From Strix aluco (lineage: Eukaryota > Chordata > Aves > Strigiformes > Strigidae): a stretch of DNA of 64,000 nt. The position numbers were made by a program, and so were the translations under genes. The stretch is taken from contig NC_133971.1 of NCBI RefSeq assembly GCF_031877795.1, positions 94,556,654-94,620,653 of the forward strand. Reading direction: 5' to 3'. Numbering within the stretch: position 1 is the first letter of the stretch; each line of letters begins with the position of its first letter. The notes under the pieces are model-generated. The model was not told the origin of the DNA, ran no database searches, and saw only the letters and a program-made list of their open reading frames with translations. Shown here in pieces: positions 52,887 to 63,511 of this stretch.

Positions 52887-54698
52887 AATTTTAGATGTCT
52901 TTTTTACAAATTAGCAAACTTGCCTGCTGTGCCCTGACCGTATTTTGCTCTTCAGGTTTCACGTAGCACACAAAGCCATGTGCTGGGTGATAGATTCCCC
53001 TCCAGCTTGTGGTATTCTTGGTCACAAAGACTTGCACCCGCAGATGGTCCCTGTGCTTTGAAGTCAATTGTGCTGTTTCTTTGGGAAGGATCCGCTCCCC
53101 AAAGGGCTGGTAGAATCTCAGAGAGAAACTCCCATCTCAGTGCAGCTACAAGTTGTAAGATTATCACCATATGTTGCTCTGTGTGTTCAAATAGAACGGG
53201 TCTTGGCCACATACTGGCAGAAGTCTTGGTTCTGTTTAAAGCAGAAGCCTGCGTTTGCTCAGCTTGTTATTTCCTTGGAGCCAAATCCGTATTTAGATTT
53301 AAGGCTTTTTTGTATTTGTAAAAATAGGCTTTGCAGGATGGAAAGTGTTTCTGCTACACGAGCAGACACTCGAGGAAAGGCTGATTTCGGAAGGGCAGTT
53401 TTTAGAAACAGGTTGGGAAGAGCCACTTGGAGCTCACGCTGAGAACAGCACTGCAGAATTATGGAATTGCATGTCGGAGCGTGCCGGGAAAGGGGAAGGG
53501 AGAGAACCCACCATCCCCAACTACAAATCCCTCCTACTCGTAGTCCTTTCCCTTTCAATAAGGGCTGCTCTCTTTGAACTTTCATGATAATGGCCCAGAT
53601 GCTACTTGCCGTGCAATTATCTCACCTTGCAGAATACTCACGGAGAATAGAAGACGGAGGAAGGTTGTTCAGAGAAAAGCCCTTTGTGCGTGTGCAGGAG
53701 TCCAGACCATGGAGGTTTCTGACCACCAGTGAGAAAGTGGTTGTTGCGAGAGCTGCGTTGAACACTCAGGCTGTAATTTTGGGGCGCTTGCAGAAGTAGT
53801 GAGGGTGCTACTGAAAATGGAGATTAAGCAGGTCACGGAAAAAGCGAGGAAAAAGAAAAGACCAAAATAGGAGCAAAATCAGAGAACAGCAGAGGCAAGT
53901 TGCAGGCAAACAGCGACAAGTGGCAGAAATAGAGTCTTTGCAGAAGGGGATGTTTCGTAAATCAGGAGCAGAGGGTTTGGCAACAGGAGAGCCCTTGGGA
54001 GCAGGGAACGGTGAGGGTGGTGGAGCCAGGTCCAATGTGAGGAACAGGGTGGCAGGGTGCCTTCCTCAGGGCCCTTACCCCAACGTCTGGCCTGGGTAAT
54101 TTCTAGAGAGAATCTCCCCACTTGCAGAAGGCATTTCCAGGAGACTTGTGCCTGCCCAGGGGAACGTAACTCCAGCAATTAGTTGTTTGAGCTCCTCGGC
54201 TTTCATTTCCTACCCAACGTGTGTTTTTTCCAGCAGCCAAAAAGTTACTGAAATAACGTGTAGCATGGTCTGCTTGCAGGGAAAATGGGTGGAGAGCGAC
54301 CAAACAAGCTGCACAAAGTTGAGGTTCCTCAGCTGCTGGTGATGCTTTTACTGCTGTGGAGCCCACAGCTGGACCTAAGGCATGACATGCTCTAATTAAG
54401 CCCAAGCAATGATTGCAGGCAGAGCATATTGGTTTAATGGTTATTTTAAATGATTCTTCCTTAAAGTCATGCTGAAAAATCAGAATTCCTGAAGGAAAAC
54501 ATCCAAGCTGTAGAGTTCTGCCTGGGATTTGAATTCTCTATTCCCCTGAGGTGCACTTTGTGTAAATATCAGAGCTGTTGGCTCTCACTCATCCCGAATA
54601 CACGCTCAGAAGACACAGCCAGTGCCCCCACTGTAGCCCTGTGCTCTTTCCCTGCAGGAGAAGGCTGCAGAGCCACGGCCCTGAATGATCTTTCCCTA
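52887..54698. other. Spacer between the two sister CR1 copies
   Basis: Host DNA unlike the flanks of either copy, which argues against one CR1 arising by segmental duplication of the other. Confidence 0.6.
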
Positions 54699-55524
54699 CA
54701 GAGAGACCTGGCCAGGCTGGAGCGGTGGGCTGAGGCCAACTGGAGGAGTTTCACTAAGGCCAAATGCCGGGTGCTGCCCTTGGGCCACAACAACCCCCAG
54801 CAGCGCTACAGGCTTGGGGAGGAGTGGCTGGAGAGCTGCCAGTCAGAGAGGGACCTGGGGGGGATTGGTAATGAGCCAGCAGTGTGCCCAGGTGGCCAAG
54901 AAGGCCAATGGCATCCTGGCTTGTATCAGCACTAGCATGGCCAGCAGGGACAGGGAAGGGATCTTACCCCTGGACTTGGCACTGGTGAGGCCGCCCCTCG
55001 ATGAGTGGGTTCAGTTTTGGGCCCCTCACTCCAAAAAGGCCATTGAATGACTCGAGCGTGTCCAGAGAAGGGCAACGGAGCTGGTGCAGGGTCTGGAGCA
55101 CAGGTGTGATGGGGAGCGGCTGAGGGAACTGGGGGGGTTTAGTGTGGAGAAGAGGAGGCTGAGGGGAGACCTCATGGCCCTCTGCAACTCCCTGAAAGGA
55201 GGGTGCAGAGAGGGGGGATGAGTCTCTTGAGCCAAGGAACCAGCGCCAGGCCAAGAGGGAATGGCCTCAAGCTGCGCCAGGGCAGGGTCAGACTGGCTCT
55301 TAGGAAGGATTTCTTTGCAGAAGGGGTTGTTGGGCGTTGGAATGGGCTGCCCAGGGCAGGGGGGGAGTCCCCATCCCTGGAGGGGTTGAAGAGTCGGGTT
55401 GACCCAGGGCTGAGGGATCTGGTGGAGTTGGGAACGGTCAGGGTGAGGTTCATGGTGAGGCTGGAGGAGCTTCAAGGTCTTTTCCAACCCAGCTGATTCT
55501 GGGATTTTGTGTGATTCTGTGATT
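54699..55524 (+). mobile_element. CR1 LINE fragment, group A, nearest to the DCC promoter
   Basis: The copy starts inside ORF2 at the [15 protein letters not shown] segment and reaches a complete 3' end (GATTCTGGGATTTTGTGTGATTCTGTGATT). Like the copy at 51.8 kb it lacks about 15-20 bases after GACCTGGGGGG, where the 18.8 and 20.6 kb copies read GCTAGCCAGCTGAACAGG or nearly so. It ends about 30 bp before the G-rich minisatellite and about 860 bp before the DCC ATG. Confidence 0.96.
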
Positions 55525-55553
55525 TCAGAGCACCTGGCTCAGAGAAGGGCCAC

Positions 55554-55622
55554 GGGCGGGGGGTGAGGGCAGGGGTGAAGGGGTGAGGGCAGAGGTGAGG
55601 GGTGAGGGGGTGCGGGCAGGGC
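55554..55622 (+). repeat. G-rich 20-bp minisatellite, G-quadruplex candidate
   Basis: Two clear 20-bp units of the form GGGTGAGGGCAG(G/A)GGTGA(A/G)G occupy 55561-55580 and 55581-55600. A degraded third unit runs to about 55622. At least eight G-runs of three or more lie on the + strand with short spacers. The array fills the gap between the 3' end of a CR1 copy and the DCC CpG island. Confidence 0.75.
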
Positions 55623-56050
55623 CGCGGCCGTTCCCCGAGCGGCCCCCAGAGGGCGCCCTCGCTCCCCGGCGGGGCGCTGAGGCGGCGGCTGCTGCCGAGC
55701 GCGGCCCGGCCCGTCCTCTCCTCCTCCTCCCTCCTCCTCCTCCTCCCGCCCGGCCCGGCCTCTCCTCCTCCTCCGCCGCCTCCTCCTCCGGCCCCCGCCC
55801 CCATGGCCCGGGCTGGCCAGGCTGCGGGCGGCAGCGGCGGGAACGCGTGAGGCGCCTCAGCCCCTTCCGCCGGCGGCTGCTCGCGGCGCTGCCCCGCGCC
55901 CGCCGGCCGCGCGCTCCCCGCCTTGCAGCTCTTCTCCCCCCCCCCCCCCCCCCCATTTTTTTTACCCATTTTTTATTTTATTATTTTCATTTTTTCTACT
56001 TCGCGTTGGACATGGAGCCGCCGCGACTCTTTTGATGCCCGCCGGCCGGC
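55600..56050 (+). promoter_or_regulatory. DCC: CpG-island promoter region of DCC
   Basis: This is the most GC- and CpG-rich stretch of the window. It holds many CGG/CCG and GGGCGG-like motifs and lies about 0.4-0.8 kb before the DCC start codon. There is no convincing TATA box, so dispersed initiation is expected. CTCCTCCTC-type polypyrimidine blocks lie at about 55717-55800. A run of 19 C at 55936-55954 is followed by T-rich sequence. The transcription start cannot be placed from sequence alone. The mammalian DCC leader is several hundred bases long (recalled), which would put the start inside this island. Confidence 0.75.
55936..55954 (+). repeat. C19 homopolymer in the DCC promoter/leader
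   Basis: Nineteen consecutive C residues are followed by A and a T-rich block. The length may be inaccurate in an assembly, because such tracts are hard to sequence. Confidence 0.9.
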
Positions 56051-56325
56051 TTTTTGGCTTTTTTTTTTTTTTTCTTTTTTTTTGGGGGGGCAGGATTTCC
56101 CTCTGTATGGTTTTCCAGCGGTGGGAGGACCCTTCCCCATCCTTCCCCGTCTCCTTGAGTTAGTTCCCCGCACGGAGCCTCCTGGACTGAATGCAACTTT
56201 TTTTCCTCCCTCCGCACCCCTTCCCCTTTTGCTGATCCTTGTCAGCAGGGACCGAAAAAAACCCCAAACCCAACCAAACCCCCCAAAAGCCCCGGCGAGG
56301 AGGAGGCAGAAGGAGCTGAGCGTGC

Positions 56326-56376
56326 ATGTGTGGCTGCTGCTGGTGCTCAGGACCCGACTCTGTAGGTGTGTGTTGA
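56326..56376 (+). CDS. Upstream ORF of 16 codons abutting the DCC start codon
   Basis: ATG at 56326 sits in the context TGCATGT, which lacks G at +4, so it is a moderate start. The encoded peptide is cysteine- and tryptophan-rich (MCGCCW at its start) and ends at TGA 56374-56376. Only AAT separates this stop from the DCC ATG. A ribosome finishing here would have almost no distance in which to recharge, so this is the frame most likely to affect DCC output. I do not suggest that the peptide itself has a function. Confidence 0.4.
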   Translation: MCGCCWCSGPDSVGVC

Positions 56377-56379
56377 AAT

Positions 56380-56470
56380 ATGGAGAATAGTCTTGGATGT
56401 CTTTGGGTACCAAAACTGGCTTTTCTCCTCTTCGGGTTTACGCTGGCGAACCTCCATCCTCGAGTCTCTG
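56380..56470 (+). CDS. DCC: DCC netrin-1 receptor, first coding exon (partial gene)
   Basis: This exon encodes the N-terminus of DCC, the single-pass axon-guidance receptor for netrin-1 and a dependence receptor of the immunoglobulin superfamily. Thirty codons plus one base are present. They start MENSLGCLWVPKLAF and continue as a hydrophobic signal-peptide core (LLFGFTLA) before a short mature segment, LHPRVS. Mammalian DCC, as I recall it, starts MENSLRCVWVPKLAF and breaks its first exon at the same glycine codon after one base. The ATG has A at -3 and G at +4, a strong Kozak context. The exon ends TCTG followed by the donor GTAAGT at 56471, a phase-1 junction. The four Ig domains, six FNIII domains, membrane span and P1-P3 tail must lie downstream of the window. 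Neogenin, the paralogue, starts differently. An alternative reading as a random ORF is unlikely given the similarity, CpG island and splice site together. Confidence 0.9.
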
Positions 56471-56476
56471 GTAAGT
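56471..56476 (+). other. DCC: Splice donor of DCC exon 1
   Basis: GTAAGT follows TCTG directly and matches the consensus donor. It splits the glycine codon after its first base. No acceptor that would close the intron is recognisable before 64000. This fits the very long first intron of vertebrate DCC genes. Confidence 0.85.
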
Positions 56477-59309
56477 CAGTTCTGCTTTATTTCCTTTTTC
56501 TCTCCGGGGTGAGGGGGATTTTTTTTTTTTTTTTTCCCTCCGCATCCCAAAGCAACGTGCCCGTTTCTCTTGTGCTGATGGACTTTTCTCACCTTCCGCA
56601 AGCATGATATGGTGTTTTTTTTATTTTTTTCCGAGCGTTTTGTTGTTGCTGTTGCTGTTTTGCATCACTTGCTACAGATGGGAAGGGGGGAACCGCGTTT
56701 AGAAGCGCCTTGCGCAGCCTTGGGGAGAAAGGGGAGCACTGGAAAGAAGGAAATCTATGGAAAATAAAGGAGAAATGTGGCAGGAGGTGGCATAATAGGT
56801 GGTAGGGTTAGTTCCCAGTTCTGCACCTGATCCCGCTTGCGGTTGGATAAATTCGCCTGTAGCTTTTTGGGTTTGTGTGTTGAAACCAAGGGAAGGGGCT
56901 GCTTTTACTGGGGAAAGGAATAAAAAGCAGCAGAGGAGTTAGCGAGGCAGAAAAGGCGCTTCTCTGCAAAGCATCTTCCAACTCTATGAGGCTGCGAGTC
57001 TTCGGGGCTGCACCTCTCTCGCCGCACTTGGCAGGCACATTTTCTAATTAAAAATGGCAAAGCCGGTGGTGTGTGTGGAAGCGGGGTCGGGGAGGAAGGG
57101 AGAGGACTGACACGGCGATGCTCTGGGGCTACTTGTGCGGGAGGTAGAGAAGGGTTCGGCACTACGCAATCTCTTCTTCGAAAAGAAAGGGAAGAGAGGT
57201 GGGAGTGCGAGCCAAGAAGTGTTAGGAACTAAGAAAGTGCAGCTTTGATTTGCAGGAGGCTCAGGGTGTGAGTGCGTGGTGGAGGGAGATGCGTGCGAGG
57301 AAATATTATTCCCCAGCGCTCATCTAATTGTCTCCAAAAGAAAACGAGGCACACTTTGGTAGGAGAAACCTTGGGAAGGGGGAGTCTGGAAAATACACAC
57401 ACACAAAAAAAAAAAAGCATCCGAGCAGACTGCTTTTCGCTGCAGCGACGGAGGAACAATGGGAACCAACTCCCCACACCGCGCACACCACCGCTAAAGC
57501 AGGTTTTTGTGATGGGGAGAGCGCTGCACCACGAAGCGTTGGGCGAGAAGGTCCTCGGTGTCTTCTGGCAAAGCTCAGGGTGTCAGCTGTATGCAGATTG
57601 CCCGTGGAGGTGGTGCTTCCTCTACACAAACCGCTGTATCTTTTGATTGTCCTGATTTTGGGCAGTTAGTGCGTAAACTGGAAGATGCTCCTCTGTCAAA
57701 CCAGGAGGTTTTATTTTTTGTACGCGTGTCCCCAGCATCGTCCTCTGCAATGACTTGCGTGGGAGGAGGGGGGGGACCAGGGCAGTGGGAGCAGGATAAC
57801 AAATTGGTGCCTCTTTTGCCTTTCCAGCTTAAAAGCTGGGAGACGTGGCAGTGATCCTCCTTCCTGAAAGATGATTGACTTGCAGGTTGCTTTGCTGCCA
57901 AAGGAGGGGATGGAGCGAGAGCCTCTGTGTGCCTGAGGAGGGAAGGAAACCGTGTGCTGTGTCAGGGGCCAAACGTGCCGCAAACCCGTCGCTCCCACAG
58001 CGTCCGTATTGTTTTGTGGTTTGTGGAGGAAACAGGCTGTTTTCCAACTGCACGTATCGGCTGTGTGTTTCACACCCCATCTCCGAGACACGGGTGGGTT
58101 GGTTTTTTTTTTTTGCCCCGATTTTGAAGGTGGCATCTTTGCGGCGCAGCCAATTCCTTGCGCTGCGCTTCACAAAGCTGCAAACGGGCAAAGTTTTCCC
58201 AGCGTCGCAGCCCCGGGGGCTGTCGTGAGTTTGTGCTTTCCTGAGCGTCTTTATCGCCATCCCAAGTCAGTCGACTAACCCAAATCAAGCAGATCTTACC
58301 CCTTTTTGGGCAAGGCAGCGGCCTCCACACCACCGGCGAGCTGGTGTGCCGTGGGCAGGAGGTGCAGGCAGGAGGTGCGGGCAGCGCTCTGTGCTTGGCA
58401 CCGTCCCCGCACAGCAGGGCATGAGCAGGCAGCGAGTCCTGCTAACAAAGGGCTCCCAGAGATGCTGCACAATGGGGTGGGCTCCTCTCTTGCCCCCCTG
58501 CCCAAAGCCCGGAGCTGCTGTGGGTGTGCAGGGTGGGGGGGGGATTGTTCAAAACTTTGGTCCCAAAGGGCAGCGGCGCATCCATGTGCGGGCAGGGACG
58601 CGCCGTTTCTGCGCCCGAGTCAAGTCCCGCGCCCGTCCTTTGCCGTTGGGCACGAGGGGCGAAATGGTTTGGGGGATGAGACAGAAAGTAAAGCGCAACA
58701 TTGGACTTTTCCTGGTTAAATATATGTGGGTGGAAGAAGAGATGATGGGCAACGTTTGCCATTTTGGAAAGAGGCCGTGGAAAACGTGTTCCTGATAAAG
58801 GGGGATGTAAATTATGTAGCGCTTGATCATGCTGGTGCTGTATGGTTTGTTCTGTGTAGGTATTAAAGTAACCACTAAATACTTACCTTTCTTTCTTGTC
58901 TGTAGAATTTAACTCCATCTCAAAGATTTTTTTTTTTTTTTTTTTGTGTGTGAATGGCTTCTGCGTTTGGTGTCTTTGCCTCCCGCTAGATCCTGGCGAG
59001 AAATTTAGCGTTAGTGCAGCATGTCAGAGCCCGGCGATGTCTGGGTACTATGGCAATCACTCCTGTGAGTGGTGCAGTATAAATCACCAGTGACCTGTCA
59101 CAGCATCCATTTCACATGCGCTGCGGTTGCCCTCTGTGTTACGAGGCGTGTGAGCCACCCCGGGGTACCACAGGACTGGGGTAACCTCCGCGCGTTCGCC
59201 AGAGTGTTTTTAAAAATGGAAATGAGCTTAGTTGAGGACGAGCAATTTATATTTGAGTTAAGTCTTCTTTCTAGAGTTTGTTGAATGTTTTTGTATTCAG
59301 CTCTTCTTG

Positions 59310-59535
59310 TTTTATGCCTTTTTGTCCCCACTCCCCGCTTCTCCATGTCCATAAGGATCCAGAACCAATGCTGACTTCAAATACGCAGGCAGGAATGTTT
59401 GTTTTCAATCAGATTATACCACGTTTTATGCCTTTTTGTCCTCACTCCCCCCTTCTCCACGTCCATATGGATCCAGGACCAATGCTGACTTCAGACACAC
59501 AGGCAGGAACGTTTGTTTTCAATCAGATTATGCCA
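59310..59535 (+). repeat. Two-copy 114-bp tandem duplication in DCC intron 1
   Basis: Unit 1 covers 59310-59423 and unit 2 covers 59424 to about 59535. Both begin TTTTATGCCTTTTTGTCC and end near CAATCAGATTATRCCA, with roughly a dozen substitutions between them. The period is a multiple of three, so an open frame runs through both by chance. It does not resemble a known protein. Confidence 0.85.
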
Positions 59536-62500
59536 AGTGCAATCATGTCCAGATTTCACACTTGGTTCATTTATCCTTGACTGCTACTCCGTTGTCCTTC
59601 CCAATACAAAACTTAGCCTGAAAGATCTGTTCCAGGGCCCAAGACGTGGAAGCGCCATCGAGATATTTCTCTGTTTGGCTGAACCCATCTTTGCTTGCCT
59701 GTTTTATGCTGGGACGGTAGGATTTTCGGGCAGGGCTGTCAGGGCTTTGCTCTGCAGATTCACAGCGGGATCGTGGTCCGCAGCGAGGGCTTCCAGGATC
59801 CAAATGATTAATAAATACATCCGTGCTTCTCAAATTTAGGGAAGAAAACCGGGGACTGCAGTCCAGGTGAGTTCTTCCCATCATCAGACTGAGCTTAAGT
59901 TCAGAGCTAGTGCCCTGACCTTGCTGTTTGCATCTCCCTGGAGCAGCCTGGCTGGAGATGGAGGTGCAAGTGCTGCCTTCTCCCAACCCACCCGGCCTTT
60001 CACTCCACTGCCAGGGAAGCGGAGAGCCTTGTTTTGCATCCCTGTCCTGCCTCACATTTTAACTGGCAAAAGGCTGATGCTGTACGTGGGCTGGTATTTC
60101 CCAGTAGCCTGTTGTTTAACACCATCCTGCAATAATCTGGGTTTTGCCTGAGCTCGGTCCCTGAAGCGTGTGTTGTATGTGACGCCTGGCTTGGCCCCTT
60201 CTAGCGGGAGACTGCTGTCAATCCGGTGACATGACAGCTAAAATAACTCTTTCAGAGTCATTCATCAGATGTACAGCACATGGATGTTCCACCAGCTGTC
60301 CTTTAGAGGGCCAGTACTGATTTTTTAAGCTTTAGTTTTACGAGATAAAATAACGCCGCAAAACCGAGTGTTTCCCATGTGCCCGCTTGTGCGGCGGATC
60401 CAGCTGCAGAGGATAAAACTCTGCGGTGTGTTTGCACCTCCATTCTTGGTGAAAAACTTGTAAAGACTTCAGCGAATGTGCTAATGTGAGTAAGCTGTGA
60501 AAGAAGTTTGCCTTTTCCTGATAGTTTAACATCTGGCCAGGCTAAAGCTCGCCGGTTCCCCGCTGTGCTGGCGTAGGAGAAGGTTTATCTGTGCCGCCGC
60601 CGTGCAGGTGTAGGGACAGTCAGACTCGAAGGCCAACAGGTAGGTTCTCCCTTCAGGTTTGCTGCTGCAAATCCCTTGATGGATGCAGTTTACAGAAGTT
60701 CTCCCTTGGTGTAGGGAACGAAGCGCTTGTGAAAGAAGCTGCGGCTCAAAGCGGGGATCGTGTTTTCTCATGCCTAATTTTCCCTTCTGCTGAAATGCAG
60801 ATCTGTAACAGGGTGAGTCAGTGCAGTCAGTCTCTTTGTTGTAATACAAATAGATGGAAATTTCTTAAAATGTTGGCCTTGCCTGAATTAAAAGTATACT
60901 AACAAATTCCACCGAGGCTTTCATGATTAATTAACTAAAGGCAAAAAAATTCACTTGCTCTGTTAAAATTATCCCTTGGGTGAAACAGTGACCTACATTT
61001 TTTTTATTTCCATTGGAATCCAAACTAAAGAGACTGGCCCTGTCCTCGTTTTCCTTGCCCCCCCCCCTCCCCTTACTGCAGCCACAGTGCTCGGGGCTGG
61101 ATGGAGCTGCTCCTGCCCAGCATCAGCTCGGGACACAGCACCCAAATCTGCAGGGTGCAGAGGGGTCCCCACTCCTCCAGAAGGCACCCACTGCCACATC
61201 CTCTTTGCTATTCCCTGAGTCTCTGACCGCCTTTACTTTTAATTTGCCCAAGTGAATTCCTTTCTCCACGCTGGCCTGAAAAATCATCTGCCAATAAATA
61301 GGTGCCACAACGTACCGCATCCATGAGCTCAGGCGCTTTGCAGGGTTCACTCCTGGTGTTTGCACCATTTTTTATCCATCTCCCTTGCTGAATGTTTCTA
61401 ACGCTCACTTACAAGAATTTCTTCTCCAATATTTGTTGCGGGGGTGGCTTAAATTGTTACCGGTTCTGGTCCTTGAGAGATAAATCTCCTTCATGTGTCC
61501 ATTACCTGTCTCCTCCTCCCCATCCCCTTCTATAAACTTCACGGTCTGTTTGACCACTTCTGCTGTTGAAAAGCAACAGCGGTTTCCTCTGCAAGATAAC
61601 GGATGCTTGATGCTTAGGAATTTTTTTTTTTAATACGGGTGGAGAGCCTCGGGTATTTGAGATTTGTTCCTTTGGGTCTTCTGCACAGCCCTCTGTAAGG
61701 AAAACTCTCCAACTATGGAAAGCAACAACTGAAAGTGAAGTGTATCTCCTGATTTCTGACAGTAAATTCTCTGGTAAAATAGAGTATTTTATTCCTGAAA
61801 GATAACGCATCAGATAATTGTAAACCTAGCAGAATTGTTTCTTTCTGCCAACGTTTCTCAATTTCAGCTTTGATGTGAAGGGCTACATCTAAATTGGGCT
61901 AATGACAGAACATCTCGCTCGAGAGTTTGGAGACGTCTGCACTATAAAGGAAACGGAATTCTCAGAGAGGCACAATAAACGCGCAGTTAAATGTCTCAAT
62001 TTCTGTCTCGGTTGATGGCAGTCATTTGTCGATGCTAATGCCAGTATGTGCTGTAATTTTATAAATGCTCTGAAGTATTCAAAATACGTTGAAAACTACT
62101 CTAAATTGCTGCCCGAAGTTTCAGCAAAATATTAGTTGTCAAACAGAGAAGCTGAAGGAATAGTATCTTGGAAGTTGCATTACTGGCTGAGAACTGGGTA
62201 TCTTCTCACCCTGCGAAGCAGAGTTTAAAACAAGGAGTCTACTGATGTTTTGATGATTTACTTTATTTTTATGGTGCTTTATGAATAATCAGATTCGCTG
62301 GAGTGATCACATGCACCCAGCCCATGGTCACACTTCCCTGGGCTGGAGGACTCACAAGCTGCCTCCTCTCTCCCAGCCTGGAAGCAGAAGGTGAACAACC
62401 AGCAGCTTTGTAATTTCCAAAGCTTTGATACCAATTTCCATCCGTTTTGGGAAGCAGCATCCTGGCCAGCTGAGAAGTTTGACTCATTGGAAGAAATACT

Positions 62501-63511
62501 TATTGTCTTTCTCTTCTGGGGTCTTACAGTGAGAACAAAGGGTGACAAAAATAAATAAAGATACTGGAAAGCTCCTGTTCTGTGCACAGAGTTTCCTGGA
62601 CAGTGAAATAACCCCATCCACCAATGCAGGTGTTTATGAAAACATTTGTTTTAGGTGGAGAGGTTAGGGTGGTTGGATGCTTTCTGTGCCACTGTGTTAC
62701 GAAACCCAGAATTTATCCAAATCGTGGAGGTGGTGCTTGCACGACGTGGACGTAGCGTGGGACGAGGATGTACTGTGGGAGGTGAGGCTGTGCTCGTTGG
62801 GGGGTGGATGGAGAGCTTTATAAATTGCAGGGTTACGACTCTTTTGAGAGGCTCTGTAGATTAGCTGAGCTAAGGTCAGCTCTTCAATCACCAGAAGAGC
62901 TCAGCAATGAATGACAGTCTCCTAGTTCATATTTTTATCATTTATATATAATAACAGTTTCGCAGCCTGGTGGCCGCGTTCTCTATACCCTGTCAGTCAA
63001 TGGGAGCTTCAGATGTTGTGCTGACAGGGACTGTGTTTGTCCTGCACAGGTGAGAAGCGACATTTCTATATTTCCAATTTGCCTTTGCTTATTGCTTTCT
63101 TCTTTTTTTTTTTTTTTTTTTTTCTGCCCTCAATATCACAGCTCTGTTCTTGCCTCCTATTTCTGAAGTTTTTCTTTACTCGCACTGCATACCTTCCGCC
63201 GTCTCCACAGCTGCCCGATGCTCTATCAAATCTCAGTGCAGCGCTGCCAGAACAGGCTGTTTTGGTAAAAGGAGCAGCAAAGTGACTCTTGGATATGGGT
63301 AGTTTCTCCAGTGAAAGATTAAGAGAGATTATAGTGTTATAAACGGGACTAAAGCAAACTATTATTTTGCAGTTCACTGCTTGCTTTTGGGTGCACGGAG
63401 AGAGATTGTCGTAAAAAATAGTGACGCAAATTTTGTGTCCTCTGCCTGGCTGGTCACAGGTGTGAGTCTAAGGAGAAGTTCTCACTGGAGTCCTGTCCAC
63501 CATACACTTCT

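Larger units (their letters stand above)
55803..56376 (+). promoter_or_regulatory. DCC: DCC 5' leader with a chain of upstream ORFs
   Basis: Five short ATG-to-stop frames precede the DCC start. They are 55803-55850 (15 codons, CCCATGG context), 56012-56035 (7 codons), 56035-56163 (42 codons, overlapping the previous stop as TGATG and containing a second in-frame ATG at 56107), 56191-56235 (14 codons) and 56326-56376 (16 codons). None overlaps the main ATG. The last ends with TGA at 56374-56376, three bases before ATG 56380. Such arrangements usually reduce main-ORF translation and make it depend on reinitiation. How many of the five are transcribed depends on the unknown start site. The frames are direct observation; the regulatory role is inference. 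Confidence 0.55.
55525..56379 (+). other. Upstream gap between the last CR1 and the DCC start codon
   Basis: This 855-bp stretch holds, in order, the G-rich minisatellite, the CpG island, the C19 run and the T-rich leader with upstream ORFs. Long frames on both strands here, such as 55472-55969 on the minus strand, have the low complexity expected of GC-rich DNA and are not called as genes. Confidence 0.7.

Noticed and set aside
55472..55969. Arginine- and glycine-rich frames on both strands of the CpG island, up to 165 codons
   Set aside because: Low-complexity translation of GC-rich promoter DNA with no family resemblance. They overlap the promoter and leader.
55923..56390. 155-codon + strand frame that overlaps the DCC start
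   Set aside because: Phenylalanine and proline homopolymers come from T- and C-runs, it starts at a non-ATG codon, and the DCC frame explains the region better.
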